Positions 1-10,408 of a stretch of 47,464 bases of DNA are shown here, in pieces. The translations under genes were made by a program, and so were the position numbers. This DNA is from Bacillota bacterium (GTDB taxonomy: Bacteria; Bacillota; Dethiobacteria; DTU022), in assembly GCA_029782095.1 (NCBI GenBank), contig JAKOVL010000188.1, positions 1 through 47,464 on the forward strand. The letters run 5' to 3'. Within the stretch, counting starts at the first letter, position 1; every line of letters starts with the position of its first letter. Under the pieces are notes generated by a model. It worked only from the letters and a program-made list of their open reading frames with translations, was not told the DNA's origin and did not search any database.

Positions 1-111
1 GACAACCAGCGCTTCTTGGCCCGCACCGAAATGGTAGGGCAGGCCTACGAGGCTTTCAAGGCCCTCGGGCTTCGGCCGCCAAACCTGGTTCAAGTAATGC
101 CACCAAATTAA
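1..111 (+). CDS. C-terminal end of a probable transposase (partial)
   Basis: An open frame runs in from the left edge and stops with TAA at 109-111. It gives 36 residues ending ALGLRPPNLVQVMPPN. The short tail resembles the C-termini of IS4/IS1634-type transposases, but this is memory-based recognition of a short stretch and the family is not secure. It lies just upstream of gyrA, where gyrB often sits, which fits an insertion sequence at the edge of the window. The 5' part is outside the window. Confidence 0.4.
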   Translation, partial: DNQRFLARTEMVGQAYEAFKALGLRPPNLVQVMPPN

Positions 112-485
112 AAGACCTTTGTAGTGGTACGTCTATATTTGTGCCTGAAAAATCCCGTGGTTATTGGGTTTTCAAAGATCAGCTGTCAAACTTGAGTTTA
201 AAGCAAATTGATAGGGTCAATGAAAAAGAGAACGACAAATATGGAGTTAGGGATTCGAAGAGCTGAGAGGCTGAAAGAAGGGATCAATCTTGATGCTGAT
301 TGATTTTAATCTTTTCCGGTCTGGCCAACTGTGATAATATAATAATGTTACCCTGCCTTACGGGAAGAAATCATATCTTTGAATACTGTAAGTGTAAGCC
401 TATTCTTTTATGTAAACAATAATATTATGCTTTTACAGGGCTTAAGTTTGCTTCAACTACAAGATTAAAGAGGAGATTTATAAAT
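112..485 (+). other. Intergenic region: presumed insertion-sequence end and gyrA leader
   Basis: No gene is visible here. The first ~100 bases probably contain the right end of the element whose transposase tail ends at 111, but I cannot define its terminal repeat without the other end. The rest is AT-rich and contains the gyrA promoter candidate and ribosome binding site. No gyrB C-terminus can be read. Confidence 0.4.
379..406 (+). promoter_or_regulatory. Candidate sigma-A promoter of gyrA
   Basis: TTGAAT at 379-384 and TATTCT at 401-406 are separated by 16 bases. Both are imperfect. This is the best pair in the AT-rich leader. It would give a 5' leader of about 75 bases before the ribosome binding site AGGAGA (471-476). 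Confidence 0.4.
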
Positions 486-2924
486 ATGCAGAATGAGGGT
501 AAAGTGGTTCCGGTCAGTATCCATGACGAAGTAAAAACTTCATTTTTGGATTATGCCATGAGTGTTATTGTCAGCCGGGCCCTGCCTGATGTAAGAGACG
601 GCCTTAAGCCGGTGCACCGGCGCATTTTGTATGCCATGTCCGAAATGGGGTCAACTCCGGATAAACCGTATCGCAAGTCCGCTCGTATCGTCGGTGAAGT
701 CCTCGGCAAATATCACCCGCACGGTGATGCGGCCCTCTATGACACCCTGGTAAGAATGGCCCAGGATTTTTCCACCCGCTACCCGCTGGTAGACGGGCAT
801 GGCAATTTTGGCTCACTGGACGGGGATTCCCCGGCAGCGATGCGGTACACCGAAGCGCGGCTTTCTCCCATAGCCATGGAGCTATTAACTGATTTACAGA
901 AAGAGACGGTGGATTTTCGTCCAAATTTTGATGAAAGCTTGCAGGAACCGGTTGTCCTTCCTTCCCGTTTTCCCAATTTACTGGTTAATGGTTCAGCTGG
1001 CATCGCGGTAGGAATGGCCACCAATATCCCCCCTCATAATTTAGGCGAAGTAATTGATGCCCTGCAATATCTTATCTCCAACCGGGAAGCAAATGTACAG
1101 GATTTAATGCGTTTTATTCAGGGTCCGGATTTTCCCACCGGAGGCATTATTGTCGGACATGAAGGCATCCGCTCTGCCTATCAGACCGGGCGAGGCATTA
1201 TTAAAGTAAGAGGCCGGGTGCAGCTTGAAACAAGGGAAAATGGGCGCCATCAACTGGTTATCACTGAGATCCCTTTTCAGCAGAACAAAGCCAAGCTGGT
1301 TGAAAAGATTGCCGAACTGGTAAAAGAGAAAAAAATTGAAGGAATAACCGATCTCAGGGATGAGTCCGACCGCAGCGGCGTGCGCATTATCCTGGAAATA
1401 AAGCGTGATTACCAGCCCCAGGTGATCAAAAACCAGCTTTATCAGTTTACACCTTTGCAGCAAACTTTCGGCATCATAATGCTGGCTTTGGTTGGCGGGC
1501 AGCCCCAGGTTTTAAACCTGAAGGAGACGCTCGTCCACTATCTGGAGCATCAAAAAGATGTAATTTTGCGCCGCACCAGATTTGATCTGCGACGGGCGGA
1601 GGAGCGGCTGCATATTGTGGAGGGGCTGCGCATTGCCCTCTCCCGGTTGGATGAGGTCATTGCTTTAATTCGCCGCTCCCGGGATGTGCAAAGCGCCAAG
1701 GCGGGGTTGATGGAATTGCTCGGCCTCACCGAAAAACAGGCCCAGGCTATTCTGGATATGCGCTTGCAGCGCCTCACTCAGCTGGAGATTTCAAAGCTGG
1801 AGCAGGAATATCGTGAACTGGTGGAGCGGATCGCTTATCTTAAGCGAATTTTAGTTGATGAAAACCTTGTTTACACGATTATTCGTGACGAGCTGCAGGT
1901 AATTAAAGAAAAGCATGCCGACAAGCGGCTCACCCAGATTGTGGCAGAAGTGGACGATATTGATCTGATAGATTTAATTATGGAAGAAGATGTGGTTATT
2001 ACCCTGACTGATCGCGGTTATATCAAGCGGCTGCCCCTGACTACTTACCGCAGCCAGCTGCGCGGCGGCAGGGGGATTGTCGGCATACAACCCCGTGAAG
2101 ATGATCGGGTGGAACAATGCCATGTCGCTTCCACCCATGACAACTTGCTTTGCTTCAGCAACCGGGGCAAGGTTTACCTGCTCAAAATACACGAAATTCC
2201 GGAAGCAGGACGGCAGGCCCGTGGCACGCCCTTGGTCAATCTGCTGCCCCTGGAGGAAAAAGAATATATTAGTACCACCATGCCCATTAAAGAATTCAGT
2301 CCCAATCATTTTCTGCTCATGGTAACTGCGCGTGGCCTGATTAAGAAGACTCCTTTGAAGGATTTTCGTAATGCCCGTAAAACGGGGCTGGTGGCGTTAA
2401 GGCTTACTGATGAAGATGAACTGATTACGGTGAAACTTACTGATGGGCGCCAGGAAATAATCATCGGGACAGATAAAGGCTACTTTATCCGTTTCAGTGA
2501 AGAGGATGTGCGGCCCATGGGCCGGACGGCACGGGGGGTCAAGGCGATTACTCTCCCTGGAGAAGCCACGATTGTCGGTGCCGATTTAATTAGCGGCGGT
2601 GAGGCTATTCTCATGGTTTCGGCTCTCGGCCTCGGCAAGCGTGTCCGGGTAGAGGAGTTTCGCCGGCAGCGGCGTGGAGGGATAGGGCTGATCGGCATGA
2701 AGCTGAGCAAGGCCACGGGACCCTTGACCGGCTTTATCGTGGTGAAAAAAGAAAATGAAGAATTTATTGCCATCACTGCTAAGGGAATTGTCATCAGGCA
2801 ACAGGTGGGGCAGGTATCCATGTTCAGCCGCTACGCCCGGGGAGTAATGCTGATCCGGCTGGATCAAGGCGACCGTGTTGTTGATTTAACTACAACAGGA
2901 GAAGGACAATGCCTGGCAGAATAG
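486..2924 (+). CDS. gyrA: DNA gyrase subunit A
   Basis: GyrA is the breakage-reunion subunit of the A2B2 type II topoisomerase that introduces negative supercoils. The 812-residue protein has full family length. The N-terminal winged-helix region carries the [16 protein letters not shown] motif and the quinolone region [17 protein letters not shown]. The catalytic tyrosine is Y121 in [10 protein letters not shown]. The C-terminal propeller repeats contain a GyrA-box QRRGGIG (usually QRRGGKG), which separates it from ParC. ATG 486 is preceded by AGGAGA at 471-476. The position equivalent to E. coli Ser83 is alanine (A82), while Asp87 is kept as D86. The 3' end overlaps the next gene by 16 bases, so the two are probably co-transcribed. 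Confidence 0.97.
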   Translation: MQNEGKVVPVSIHDEVKTSFLDYAMSVIVSRALPDVRDGLKPVHRRILYAMSEMGSTPDKPYRKSARIVGEVLGKYHPHGDAALYDTLVRMAQDFSTRYPLVDGHGNFGSLDGDSPAAMRYTEARLSPIAMELLTDLQKETVDFRPNFDESLQEPVVLPSRFPNLLVNGSAGIAVGMATNIPPHNLGEVIDALQYLISNREANVQDLMRFIQGPDFPTGGIIVGHEGIRSAYQTGRGIIKVRGRVQLETRENGRHQLVITEIPFQQNKAKLVEKIAELVKEKKIEGITDLRDESDRSGVRIILEIKRDYQPQVIKNQLYQFTPLQQTFGIIMLALVGGQPQVLNLKETLVHYLEHQKDVILRRTRFDLRRAEERLHIVEGLRIALSRLDEVIALIRRSRDVQSAKAGLMELLGLTEKQAQAILDMRLQRLTQLEISKLEQEYRELVERIAYLKRILVDENLVYTIIRDELQVIKEKHADKRLTQIVAEVDDIDLIDLIMEEDVVITLTDRGYIKRLPLTTYRSQLRGGRGIVGIQPREDDRVEQCHVASTHDNLLCFSNRGKVYLLKIHEIPEAGRQARGTPLVNLLPLEEKEYISTTMPIKEFSPNHFLLMVTARGLIKKTPLKDFRNARKTGLVALRLTDEDELITVKLTDGRQEIIIGTDKGYFIRFSEEDVRPMGRTARGVKAITLPGEATIVGADLISGGEAILMVSALGLGKRVRVEEFRRQRRGGIGLIGMKLSKATGPLTGFIVVKKENEEFIAITAKGIVIRQQVGQVSMFSRYARGVMLIRLDQGDRVVDLTTTGEGQCLAE

Positions 2925-4225
2925 CTTCTATACCGGGTCTATCAGCTGTATTTTTGATCTTGCTGCTTCTTGCTGCTGCCGGTTGCAGCGACCATGATTC
3001 TTTTTTTAGAGATGAACAACCAACGCCTTTAAGCAGCGATGTCGTAGTGGTAGGGGACAGCACCGCGGCCCTGGTGGCTGCCCTAGAGGCGTCAAGGCAT
3101 GGTGCTTCGGTTTTAGTTTTTTTTGATCAGCAAACTGTGGACAGCTGGTTGTTCGACGAAGGATGCCTTGCCGCTGGTGATGAAGAAGAAGCGAACATTT
3201 CGCCAGCTGAACTAAAGTCGGCATTGGCTGCATACGGAGGCGGAAAAGGCCAGGGCTGGCATTATGATCTCCTGGTGGAAAATATCACTTCAGACATGGC
3301 CTGGCTATGCCGCGAAACCGGCCTGGAGCTGACCTTGGAGTCAACTTTTCTGTTTCGTCCGGCCAATCTTTCGGCAGAGCTGCTATACAACCGTCTCTGC
3401 AACGCCGCCTTGGATGAAGGTGTGCGCTTAATGGCAGGCACAAAAGTGCTTGAGCTAATCATTGACGAAGAACAGAACAGGGCAGCTGGGATCCGGTTCA
3501 ATGGGGAAAATGAAACTGTTCGCGAGGCTTACGCCCCTGCAGTAATTCTGGCAGACGGCGGGATTCTCAGCCATGAGGCTCTAATGCAAAAATTGGCGCC
3601 AGCTGTAAGCGCCGCCTCCTGGCGCCGCGGGCAGGCCGGCATGGGCTGGCAGGCAGCCATGCGGGCAGGCCTGGATATGGTGGAAACTGATTTATTTTCC
3701 TATGCCCCCGCTGTCGAAGAAAATGGCTCTTGGGTTAAAGCCCGATGGCCGGCGGGGACTCTGCTGGTGGAGGGCGACTCCCTGGTTCCCCTGGCCGGGC
3801 TGACAGATGAAGAAGTAGCTCTGCGGCTGCTTAATCTTGACGGCAAACCGGGGTATCTTGTGATAGCTGAATCCCAACTCGGATCTGATTTTGATTTAAG
3901 TTGGCCCCGATTCGCAGGCATAGACGCTCTGATGAAGGCTTACCATATTGATCTACCTTCTCTCAGACTGTGGTATCTACAACCCTGGGAAAATTTTTAC
4001 GGTGTCCCGGTAAAAGCCGTGGCGGAATATTGTCTGGGGGGGATTGCTGTTAGCCAAGGCGGAGAAGCACTGCGCCGCGGAAAACCGGTTCAGGGACTCT
4101 ATGCCGTCGGTGAAGCAGCCGGCGGCCTGCATGGTAATGGTTTAATGCCTGGCGCGGCTTTTAGCGAAGCGGTAGTCTGGGGACGATTTGTCGGCCGCAG
4201 TGCCGCGGAGCTGGCCCAGCGCTAG
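2909..4225 (+). CDS. FAD-dependent fumarate reductase/oxidase-like protein, putative lipoprotein
   Basis: This 438-residue protein belongs to the FAD_binding_2 (fumarate reductase/succinate dehydrogenase flavoprotein-like) group. Residues about 10-26 form a hydrophobic signal ending in LAAAGC, a lipobox-like site, so it may be a lipoprotein outside the membrane. The Rossmann segment near residue 45 reads [16 protein letters not shown], where the usual GxGxxG is degenerate. The C-terminal FAD-binding signature [21 protein letters not shown] is clear. The arginine of the fumarate reductase HGxNRLGG segment is absent (HGNGLMPG), so fumarate reduction is doubtful. ATG 2909 follows GGAGAAGG and lies inside gyrA. 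No haem CxxCH motif is present. The substrate is unknown. Confidence 0.7.
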   Translation: MPGRIASIPGLSAVFLILLLLAAAGCSDHDSFFRDEQPTPLSSDVVVVGDSTAALVAALEASRHGASVLVFFDQQTVDSWLFDEGCLAAGDEEEANISPAELKSALAAYGGGKGQGWHYDLLVENITSDMAWLCRETGLELTLESTFLFRPANLSAELLYNRLCNAALDEGVRLMAGTKVLELIIDEEQNRAAGIRFNGENETVREAYAPAVILADGGILSHEALMQKLAPAVSAASWRRGQAGMGWQAAMRAGLDMVETDLFSYAPAVEENGSWVKARWPAGTLLVEGDSLVPLAGLTDEEVALRLLNLDGKPGYLVIAESQLGSDFDLSWPRFAGIDALMKAYHIDLPSLRLWYLQPWENFYGVPVKAVAEYCLGGIAVSQGGEALRRGKPVQGLYAVGEAAGGLHGNGLMPGAAFSEAVVWGRFVGRSAAELAQR

Positions 4226-4264
4226 TCTCCACTTCCGGGACAGAAGAGGTAAGGGAGGTTTTCC

Positions 4265-5761
4265 ATGAGCAGACCAAGGAAAGTGGGAATTACGGATACT
4301 TCTTTGCGCGACGCCCACCAGTCTTTGCTGGCCACAAGGATGCGGTTGGAAGATATGCTCCCCATTGCGGAGCTAATGGACCAGGTGGGGTACTATTCCC
4401 TGGAAGCATGGGGCGGCGCCACTTTTGATACATGTATGCGCTTTCTGGATGAAGATCCATGGGAAAGACTGCGGCGATTGCGCAAGGTGTTTAAAAAGAC
4501 CCGGCTGCAAATGCTGCTGCGGGGCCAGAATCTTGTCGGCTACCGTCACTACCCCGATGATGTTGTGGCGGAGTTTATCAAAAAGGCGGTGGCCAACGGA
4601 ATCGATATCATCCGTATATTTGACGCCTTAAACGATGTGCGCAACATGGAGCAGGCGATAAAATGCACTAAGGCTGAGGGGGCCCATGCGCAGGCTACTA
4701 TATGTTATACCATCAGCCCTCTGCACAATATCGAGCACTTTGTAGAGCTGGGATTGAAGCTAAAAGAGCTGGGTGCTGATTCCATAGCGATCAAGGACAT
4801 GGCTGGACTGATCTCTCCATATGACGCATTTAAACTGGTCAGCAGTTTAAAAGAAAAGGTTGGCTTGCCGGTGCAGATGCATTGCCACTACACCAGCGGT
4901 ATGGCCTCCATGGCCTATCTCAAAGCTATTGAGGCCGGCTGCGATGTCATCGATACAGCTAGCGCGGCCCTGGCCATGGGTACGAGCCAGCCCGCCACTG
5001 ACAGTATGGTGGCTGCCTTGCAGGGCACGGATTATGATACCGGCTTGGACCTGGAGCTGCTGGCCCAAGTCAGCCAGCATTTTAAAGAGGTCAGCAAGAA
5101 GTTTCATATTTCCCGGGAAATATCCGGAGTAGACGCCAATGTCCTCAGCTACCAGATACCTGGTGGCATGATTTCCAACCTTGCTTCCCAGTTAGCGGAG
5201 CAGAAAGCCTCACATCTGATCGATAAAGTGCTGGCCGAAGTGCCCCGGGTGCGCAAGGAACTGGGCTACCCGCCCCTGGTTACGCCCAGCAGCCAAATTG
5301 TGGGGACCCAGGCCGTGGTCAATGTTTTGCTAGGGGAACGCTATAAGGTGGTATCAACAGAAATTAAAAATTATTTGCGCGGTCTCTATGGGCGCCCTCC
5401 CGGCCCGATTGACCAGGCCGTGATGGAAAAAGTGCTCGGAGATGAAAAGCCGGTTGCTGTCCGCCCCGCTGACCTGCTTGAGCCGCGGCTGGAAGAAGCA
5501 CGCCGGGAAATTGCCGATTTAATTGAGCAGGAAGAAGATGTTCTATCTTATATTATTTTTCCCAACGTGGCCCTGGATTTCTTTAAACGGCGCAAGGGGC
5601 TTCTGCCGCCTCTACCCCGTGACGGAGCATCGGGGCATGCTTCTTTGCAGGCTGGGAGAGCGTCCGCCGGTAGAAGTGAGCTAAAGCTGGAGGCGCTGGC
5701 GCATGTAGACAGTTCTCTAATCTGGCAGGACGAAAGAAATATGGTTTACCCCGCTTCCTGA
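4265..5761 (+). CDS. Carboxyltransferase subunit (oxaloacetate decarboxylase alpha / transcarboxylase 5S / PycB-like)
   Basis: Enzymes of this family move CO2 between a 2-oxoacid (pyruvate/oxaloacetate) and biotin. The 498-residue protein opens with GITDTSLRDAHQSLLATR, the HMGL-like TIM-barrel signature with the metal-binding Asp. It continues with the carboxylated-lysine segment AIKDMAG and the metal-binding MHCHYTSG. The conserved C-terminal carboxylase domain follows (about residues 300-430). The last ~50 residues are a divergent tail with no AMKM biotinyl-lysine motif, so the biotin carrier must be separate, as in 5S transcarboxylase or two-part enzymes. GGGAGG lies just before ATG 4265. 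Only 39 bases separate it from the FAD protein. Pyruvate carboxylase B, Na+-pump decarboxylase and methylmalonyl-CoA transcarboxylase cannot be told apart here. Confidence 0.85.
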   Translation: MSRPRKVGITDTSLRDAHQSLLATRMRLEDMLPIAELMDQVGYYSLEAWGGATFDTCMRFLDEDPWERLRRLRKVFKKTRLQMLLRGQNLVGYRHYPDDVVAEFIKKAVANGIDIIRIFDALNDVRNMEQAIKCTKAEGAHAQATICYTISPLHNIEHFVELGLKLKELGADSIAIKDMAGLISPYDAFKLVSSLKEKVGLPVQMHCHYTSGMASMAYLKAIEAGCDVIDTASAALAMGTSQPATDSMVAALQGTDYDTGLDLELLAQVSQHFKEVSKKFHISREISGVDANVLSYQIPGGMISNLASQLAEQKASHLIDKVLAEVPRVRKELGYPPLVTPSSQIVGTQAVVNVLLGERYKVVSTEIKNYLRGLYGRPPGPIDQAVMEKVLGDEKPVAVRPADLLEPRLEEARREIADLIEQEEDVLSYIIFPNVALDFFKRRKGLLPPLPRDGASGHASLQAGRASAGRSELKLEALAHVDSSLIWQDERNMVYPAS

Positions 5762-5764
5762 TAA

Positions 5765-5793
5765 TTGACACCGCTCCAGGGGCAGGATATAAT
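5765..5793 (+). promoter_or_regulatory. Perfect-consensus sigma-A promoter of the ilv-leu operon
   Basis: TTGACA (5765-5770), a 17-base spacer and TATAAT (5788-5793) match the consensus exactly. It begins three bases after the TGA of the preceding gene and drives the T-box leader. Confidence 0.88.
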
Positions 5794-5829
5794 ATTAAAC
5801 AATATTTTTATAGCAACATGAAAGCAATG

Positions 5830-6064
5830 AAGGGCAGGAGTAGGCAGCTCTTCCTTGACAGAGAGCCGGAATTTGCTGCAACCCGGTAAGGAATGCTGCT
5901 GAAGGTCGGCCATGAGCTGCCCGTTTGAACTTGCAGTAGGACGGGCCGGTAGCCGCCGTTATCGGGCCAGAGAAGCCGAGTAACCCTAATTTATGCAGGT
6001 GTAAGGAAAAAGGGTGGTACCGCGGAGGAGATCCCTTCGTCCCTTTGGGCGAAGGGTCTTTTTT
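5830..6064 (+). promoter_or_regulatory. T-box leader (tRNA-sensing riboswitch), probable valine specifier
   Basis: The T-box AGGGTGGTACCGCG is at 6011-6024. An intrinsic terminator follows: CCCTTCG (6033-6039) pairs with CGAAGGG (6050-6056), then a T-run to 6064. Stem I shows the AGTA loop-E motif (5839-5842), AGAGAGCCGG (5860-5869) and GGCAGCTC pairing with GAGCTGCC. In the specifier loop the sequence after GAA (5901-5903) is G then GTC (5905-5907), by comparison with the usual GAA-N-codon arrangement. GTC is a valine codon, which fits ilv genes. The variable base of TGGN is T, pairing with an A73 discriminator. The specifier call is inference from pattern; the T-box itself is certain. Confidence 0.93.
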
Positions 6065-6113
6065 AACGTATTTTACCAGCGGAGAATCTTAGAAGTATGG
6101 AAGGAGAGTGGTT

Positions 6114-6989
6114 ATGAGCAGAATTATTTTTATGGACGGAGAGTTGGTTCCCGAGGAGAAGGCAGTCATTTCAGTATTTGATCATGGTTTTTTATATGGC
6201 GACGGAGTTTTTGAGGGAATTCGCGCTTACAACGGGCGGGTATTCAAACTGGTTGAGCATGTGGACCGCCTCTACGAGTCAGCTCACTCGATTATGCTTC
6301 CCATCCCCTACAGCCGGGCGGAAATGATAGAAGCTGTTGTAAAAACGATAAACGCCAACGGGCTTAAAGATGCCTATATCCGGCTGGTAGTCTCGCGGGG
6401 CGTAGGTGATCTGGGGCTGGATCCGCGAAAGTGCAAAGCCAGCCGCGTAGTCATCATTGCCGATAAAATTGTTCTTTATCCCGACGAACTTTACGAAAAA
6501 GGGCTTTCCGTAATTACAGTGGCAACTCGCCGCAATGTGGCTGATGCCCTTGACCCGAAAATTAAATCGCTTAATTACTTAAATAATATTTTGGTCAAGA
6601 TCGAAGCTAATCGAGCCGGGGTCATGGAAGCTTTAATGTTAACCGGCAACGGTTATGTCAGTGAAGGTTCCGGAGATAACGTTTTCATTTATCGAAAGGG
6701 CGTCCTGCTTACTCCCCCGCCGTACCTGGGAATTCTGGAAGGGATTACCCGGGCTACGATTATGGAGCTGGCCCGGGAGGAAGGAATTGAAGTGCGGGAG
6801 CAGCCCTTTACTCGCCATGATGTTTATGTGGCCGATGAGTGTTTCCTCACCGGCACGGCGGCAGAGGTAATTCCGGTGATTGAAGTAGATGGCCGCGCTA
6901 TCGGTTCAGGAACCCCAGGCCCGGTAACCCGCCGGTTAATCCAGCTTTTCCGGGAGCTGACCCGCACAGAGGGTGTGCCTCTGGGCTAG
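6114..6989 (+). CDS. ilvE: Branched-chain amino acid aminotransferase
   Basis: This PLP-dependent fold-type IV enzyme catalyses the last step of valine, leucine and isoleucine synthesis. Conserved segments are FDHGFLYGDGVFEGIRAY near the N-terminus, the catalytic lysine in KIKSLNYLNNI and the phosphate-binding GILEGITRATIMELA. ATG 6114 is preferred because AAGGAGAG (6101-6108) sits six bases upstream; the GTG at 6108 would overlap that site. This gives 291 residues, normal for the family. It is the first gene after the T-box and lies 51 bases before ilvD. D-amino acid aminotransferase is a related alternative, but the operon supports IlvE. Confidence 0.93.
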   Translation: MSRIIFMDGELVPEEKAVISVFDHGFLYGDGVFEGIRAYNGRVFKLVEHVDRLYESAHSIMLPIPYSRAEMIEAVVKTINANGLKDAYIRLVVSRGVGDLGLDPRKCKASRVVIIADKIVLYPDELYEKGLSVITVATRRNVADALDPKIKSLNYLNNILVKIEANRAGVMEALMLTGNGYVSEGSGDNVFIYRKGVLLTPPPYLGILEGITRATIMELAREEGIEVREQPFTRHDVYVADECFLTGTAAEVIPVIEVDGRAIGSGTPGPVTRRLIQLFRELTRTEGVPLG

Positions 6990-7040
6990 CTGTTCGACAT
7001 GTCTGCTTTTAATATAGTGCCAGTATGAGGAGGAGAAAAA

Positions 7041-8726
7041 ATGCGCAGCCATAAAGTTACTAAAGGTCTGGAAAGGGCTCCCCATCGCTCTCTTTTCTGG
7101 GCTTCCGGCTTTCATCCGGCCGAGTTGGATCAGCCTCTGGTGGGAATCGTTAATTCGGCCAATGAAATTGTGCCCGGCCATGTTCACCTGAATGTTGTGG
7201 CCGAAGCGGCTAAAGCTGGCGTGCGCATGGGTGGGGGTACACCGATTGAGTTTTCAACAATTGGCGTCTGTGACGGGATTGCCATGAACCACAAGGGAAT
7301 GCATTATTCCCTGGCCAGCCGGGAACTTGTGGCAGACAGCATTGAGACTATGGTCGAAGCGCATTGTCTTGATGCCCTGGTCCTGGTAACCAACTGCGAC
7401 AAAATTACACCCGGCATGCTCATGGCGGCGGCGCGGCTGGATATACCCGCTGTTCTGCTCAGCGGCGGCCCCATGCTGGCCGGTCAGCACCGCGGTAAAA
7501 AAATTGATTTGAACAGCCTTTTTGAAGGAGTGGGGGCTGTACGCAGCGGTAAACTCACGGAAGAGGAGCTTGAGGAAATTGTGCTCAAGGCTTGTCCGGG
7601 CTGCGGCTCGTGCGCCGGTATGTTTACGGCTAATTCGATGAACTGTATCGCTGAAGCCCTGGGGCTGGCTTTACCTGGAAACGGGACTATTCCTGCGGTT
7701 AGTGCGGCCAGGCTGCGCCTGGCCAAGGAAGCGGGGATGCAGGTAATGGCCATGCTCAAAGAGGGGATAACCGTAAGCGATATCCTGACCCCTGCTTCTT
7801 TTATGAATGCCCTTACTGTGGATATGGCCCTGGGCTGCTCAACCAACACAGTGCTGCACCTGCTGGCAGTGGCCAATGAACTGCAGATAGACCTCGATTT
7901 AAATTTGATCAATGAAATCAGCCGCCGTACCCCACAATTATGCCTGCTTAGCCCCGCGGGAACAGACCGCATTGAAGACTTAAACCGGGCTGGAGGCATA
8001 CCGGCGGTGATGAAAGAGCTGGCCGGCGCCGGCTTGCTCAATACGGATCTTCTTACGGTAACCGGTTTAAATATCAAAAGGAACCTCGCCCTTGCGGCAG
8101 AGCCTGATCGGACAGTGATTCGTTCAGTGGCTGATCCATACCATCCTGAGGGCGGCCTGGCTGTCCTTTTCGGCAACCTGGCGCCCGAAGGGGCCGTGGT
8201 TAAGCAAGGGGCTGTATCACCCAAAATGCAGGTATTTAAAGGCACAGCCCGTGTTTTTGATACCGAGGACAGCGCTGTGGCGGCGATACATCAGGGTCAG
8301 ATTAAACCTGGCCAGATTATCGTCATCCGTTATGAAGGGCCGCGGGGCGGACCGGGCATGCGGGAAATGCTGGCACCAACCGCTGCTGTAGTTGGTGCGG
8401 GCCTGGGTGAAAGTGTGGCCTTGATTACTGACGGCCGCTTTTCAGGGGCGACGCGGGGTGCTTGCATCGGCCATGTTTCTCCTGAGGCTGCCGCCGGCGG
8501 CCCCATTGCCCTGGTTGAGGAAGGAGACTTAATCAGCATCAATATACCCGACCACCGGCTGGATTTGCTTGTTTCCGACGAAGAACTTAAGCGCCGCCGG
8601 GATAAATGGCGCCCTGCAGATCCGAAAATCAACCGTGGCTACCTGAAACGCTACGCCGCTATGGTTACTTCGGCCTCTCGCGGTGCGGTGCTGGAGCCGG
8701 AAGCGAAGGCAGGTGAAAAGATGTGA
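7041..8726 (+). CDS. ilvD: Dihydroxy-acid dehydratase
   Basis: IlvD dehydrates 2,3-dihydroxyisovalerate and 2,3-dihydroxy-3-methylvalerate to the 2-oxoacids. The 561-residue protein carries the Fe-S cysteine motifs [11 protein letters not shown] and [18 protein letters not shown], and the C-terminal [20 protein letters not shown] signature. GAGGAGG precedes ATG 7041. The TGA at 8724-8726 overlaps the GTG start of ilvB at 8723, which suggests translational coupling. Confidence 0.96.
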   Translation: MRSHKVTKGLERAPHRSLFWASGFHPAELDQPLVGIVNSANEIVPGHVHLNVVAEAAKAGVRMGGGTPIEFSTIGVCDGIAMNHKGMHYSLASRELVADSIETMVEAHCLDALVLVTNCDKITPGMLMAAARLDIPAVLLSGGPMLAGQHRGKKIDLNSLFEGVGAVRSGKLTEEELEEIVLKACPGCGSCAGMFTANSMNCIAEALGLALPGNGTIPAVSAARLRLAKEAGMQVMAMLKEGITVSDILTPASFMNALTVDMALGCSTNTVLHLLAVANELQIDLDLNLINEISRRTPQLCLLSPAGTDRIEDLNRAGGIPAVMKELAGAGLLNTDLLTVTGLNIKRNLALAAEPDRTVIRSVADPYHPEGGLAVLFGNLAPEGAVVKQGAVSPKMQVFKGTARVFDTEDSAVAAIHQGQIKPGQIIVIRYEGPRGGPGMREMLAPTAAVVGAGLGESVALITDGRFSGATRGACIGHVSPEAAAGGPIALVEEGDLISINIPDHRLDLLVSDEELKRRRDKWRPADPKINRGYLKRYAAMVTSASRGAVLEPEAKAGEKM

Positions 8727-10408
8727 AGATGAAAGGAGCAGCCATGGTTATTGCAGCCCTGGAGCAAGAGCAGGTTGACCTGGTTTTCGGTTACCCCGGG
8801 GGTGCGGTGTTGACCCTGTATGATGAACTTTACCGTTCGGGGCTAAAGCATATCCTCGTTCGCCATGAGCAGGGTGCGGTTCATGCCGCCGATGGTTATG
8901 CCAGGGTCAGCGGTAAGACAGGGGTGGTTTTCGCCACTTCCGGCCCGGGAGCCACCAACCTGGTTACCGGTATTGCCACTGCGTACATGGACTCTGTCCC
9001 TCTTGTATTATTTACCGGCCAGGTGGCCACGCCGCTCATTGGCACCGACTCTTTTCAGGAAGCAGATATTACCGGCATAACCCTGCCCATTACCAAGCAT
9101 AACTATTTGATTAAAGATATAAAAGAGCTGCCCGATGTCCTTTCGGAAGCGTTTTATATCGCCTCTACCGGCCGGCCAGGACCGGTATTGGTGGATATCC
9201 CCAAGGATATATTTGCAGCGGAGGGAAAGTTTGATTATGAGCGTAAACAGGATATACCCGGCTACAAGCCTACCCTGGAAGGGCACGGGGGGCAAATCAA
9301 CCGGGCGGTAAAAGCAATTAGAGAGGCCAAGCGCCCTGTCATCTTTGCCGGAGGCGGCGTAATTATTTCCGGAGCGGCGGCAGAGCTGCGAGAGCTGGCT
9401 GAACGCTGCCGCATTCCCGTGACCCTTTCCTTGATGGCCATGGGCGCTTTTCCGGGAGATAGCCCACTTTTTCTGGGTATGCCCGGCATGCATGGCACGG
9501 TCAGCGCCAATTACGCCTTGTCAGAGGCGGATTTAATAATTGCCGCCGGGGTGCGCTTTGATGACCGGGTCACCGGCAAACGGGAAAGCTTTGCCCGGGA
9601 AGCCAAAATAATCCATATAGATATCGATCCTGCGGAAATCGGGAAAAATGTGGCCATCGACATACCCATTGTCGGTGATGTGAAGCGGGTCCTTCAGGGA
9701 GTTTTAAAAAGAATTCAGCCTGGAGATACCAAAGCATGGTTGGAGCGCATTGAGGAATGGCGCCATAAACACTCCGCCTGTTCTGAAGGATTGCACAAAA
9801 GGGACATCTTAACAACCCCTTCTGTTATCCGTGAAATTGACCGGCTCACGCCGCACGATACCATCATCGCTACCGATGTGGGGCAGCATCAGATGTGGAC
9901 GGCGCAGCATTATTGTTTTCGCGCACCGCGGACATTCCTTTCCTCCGGCGGCCTGGGAACCATGGGTTACGGCTTCCCCGCCGCCCTGGGAGCGAAGCTT
10001 GCTTCGCCCGGGAGCACGGTATTCTGCATCGCCGGTGATGGCAGCTTTCAGATGAATATACAGGAGCTGGCCACAGCGGTATCCCATAATCTTGATGTCA
10101 AGGTGGCCATTATAAACAACGGCTACCTGGGCATGGTTCGCCAGTGGCAGGAACTTTTTTATGGGGGGCGGTATGCGTATACAGCGCTGCCAGGCAACCC
10201 CGATTTTGTAAAAGTGGCCGAAGCTTACGGGGCAAAAGGCCTGCGCGCCTCCACGCCCGAAGGGCTGAGAAACGCCATCGAGGAGGCGCTGGCGACGGAA
10301 GGGCCTGTAATCATCGACTGCCGGGTAGATCCGGCACAAAATGTATACCCCATGGTCGCTCCCAATAGTCCGATTAATGAAATCATCATGGGAAGTGAAA
10401 GTGAATGA
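8723..10408 (+). CDS. ilvB: Acetolactate synthase, large (catalytic) subunit
   Basis: This ThDP-dependent enzyme condenses two pyruvates, or pyruvate and 2-oxobutyrate, to acetolactate or acetohydroxybutyrate. The 561 residues include the catalytic glutamate in [16 protein letters not shown], the SGPGATN loop, and the ThDP/Mg site [15 protein letters not shown]...INN. The start is taken as GTG 8723 because AGGTGA (8711-8716) is correctly spaced; ATG 8729 is possible. The small subunit follows with a 4-base ATGA overlap, which confirms the biosynthetic two-subunit form rather than the catabolic AlsS. Confidence 0.95.
   Translation: MKMKGAAMVIAALEQEQVDLVFGYPGGAVLTLYDELYRSGLKHILVRHEQGAVHAADGYARVSGKTGVVFATSGPGATNLVTGIATAYMDSVPLVLFTGQVATPLIGTDSFQEADITGITLPITKHNYLIKDIKELPDVLSEAFYIASTGRPGPVLVDIPKDIFAAEGKFDYERKQDIPGYKPTLEGHGGQINRAVKAIREAKRPVIFAGGGVIISGAAAELRELAERCRIPVTLSLMAMGAFPGDSPLFLGMPGMHGTVSANYALSEADLIIAAGVRFDDRVTGKRESFAREAKIIHIDIDPAEIGKNVAIDIPIVGDVKRVLQGVLKRIQPGDTKAWLERIEEWRHKHSACSEGLHKRDILTTPSVIREIDRLTPHDTIIATDVGQHQMWTAQHYCFRAPRTFLSSGGLGTMGYGFPAALGAKLASPGSTVFCIAGDGSFQMNIQELATAVSHNLDVKVAIINNGYLGMVRQWQELFYGGRYAYTALPGNPDFVKVAEAYGAKGLRASTPEGLRNAIEEALATEGPVIIDCRVDPAQNVYPMVAPNSPINEIIMGSESE

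Noticed and set aside
7484-8245. Long open frame (253 codons) on the minus strand within ilvD
   Set aside because: It is antisense to a certain gene, has Ser/Arg/Pro-rich composition typical of a shadow frame, and shows no ribosome binding site or recognisable motif.
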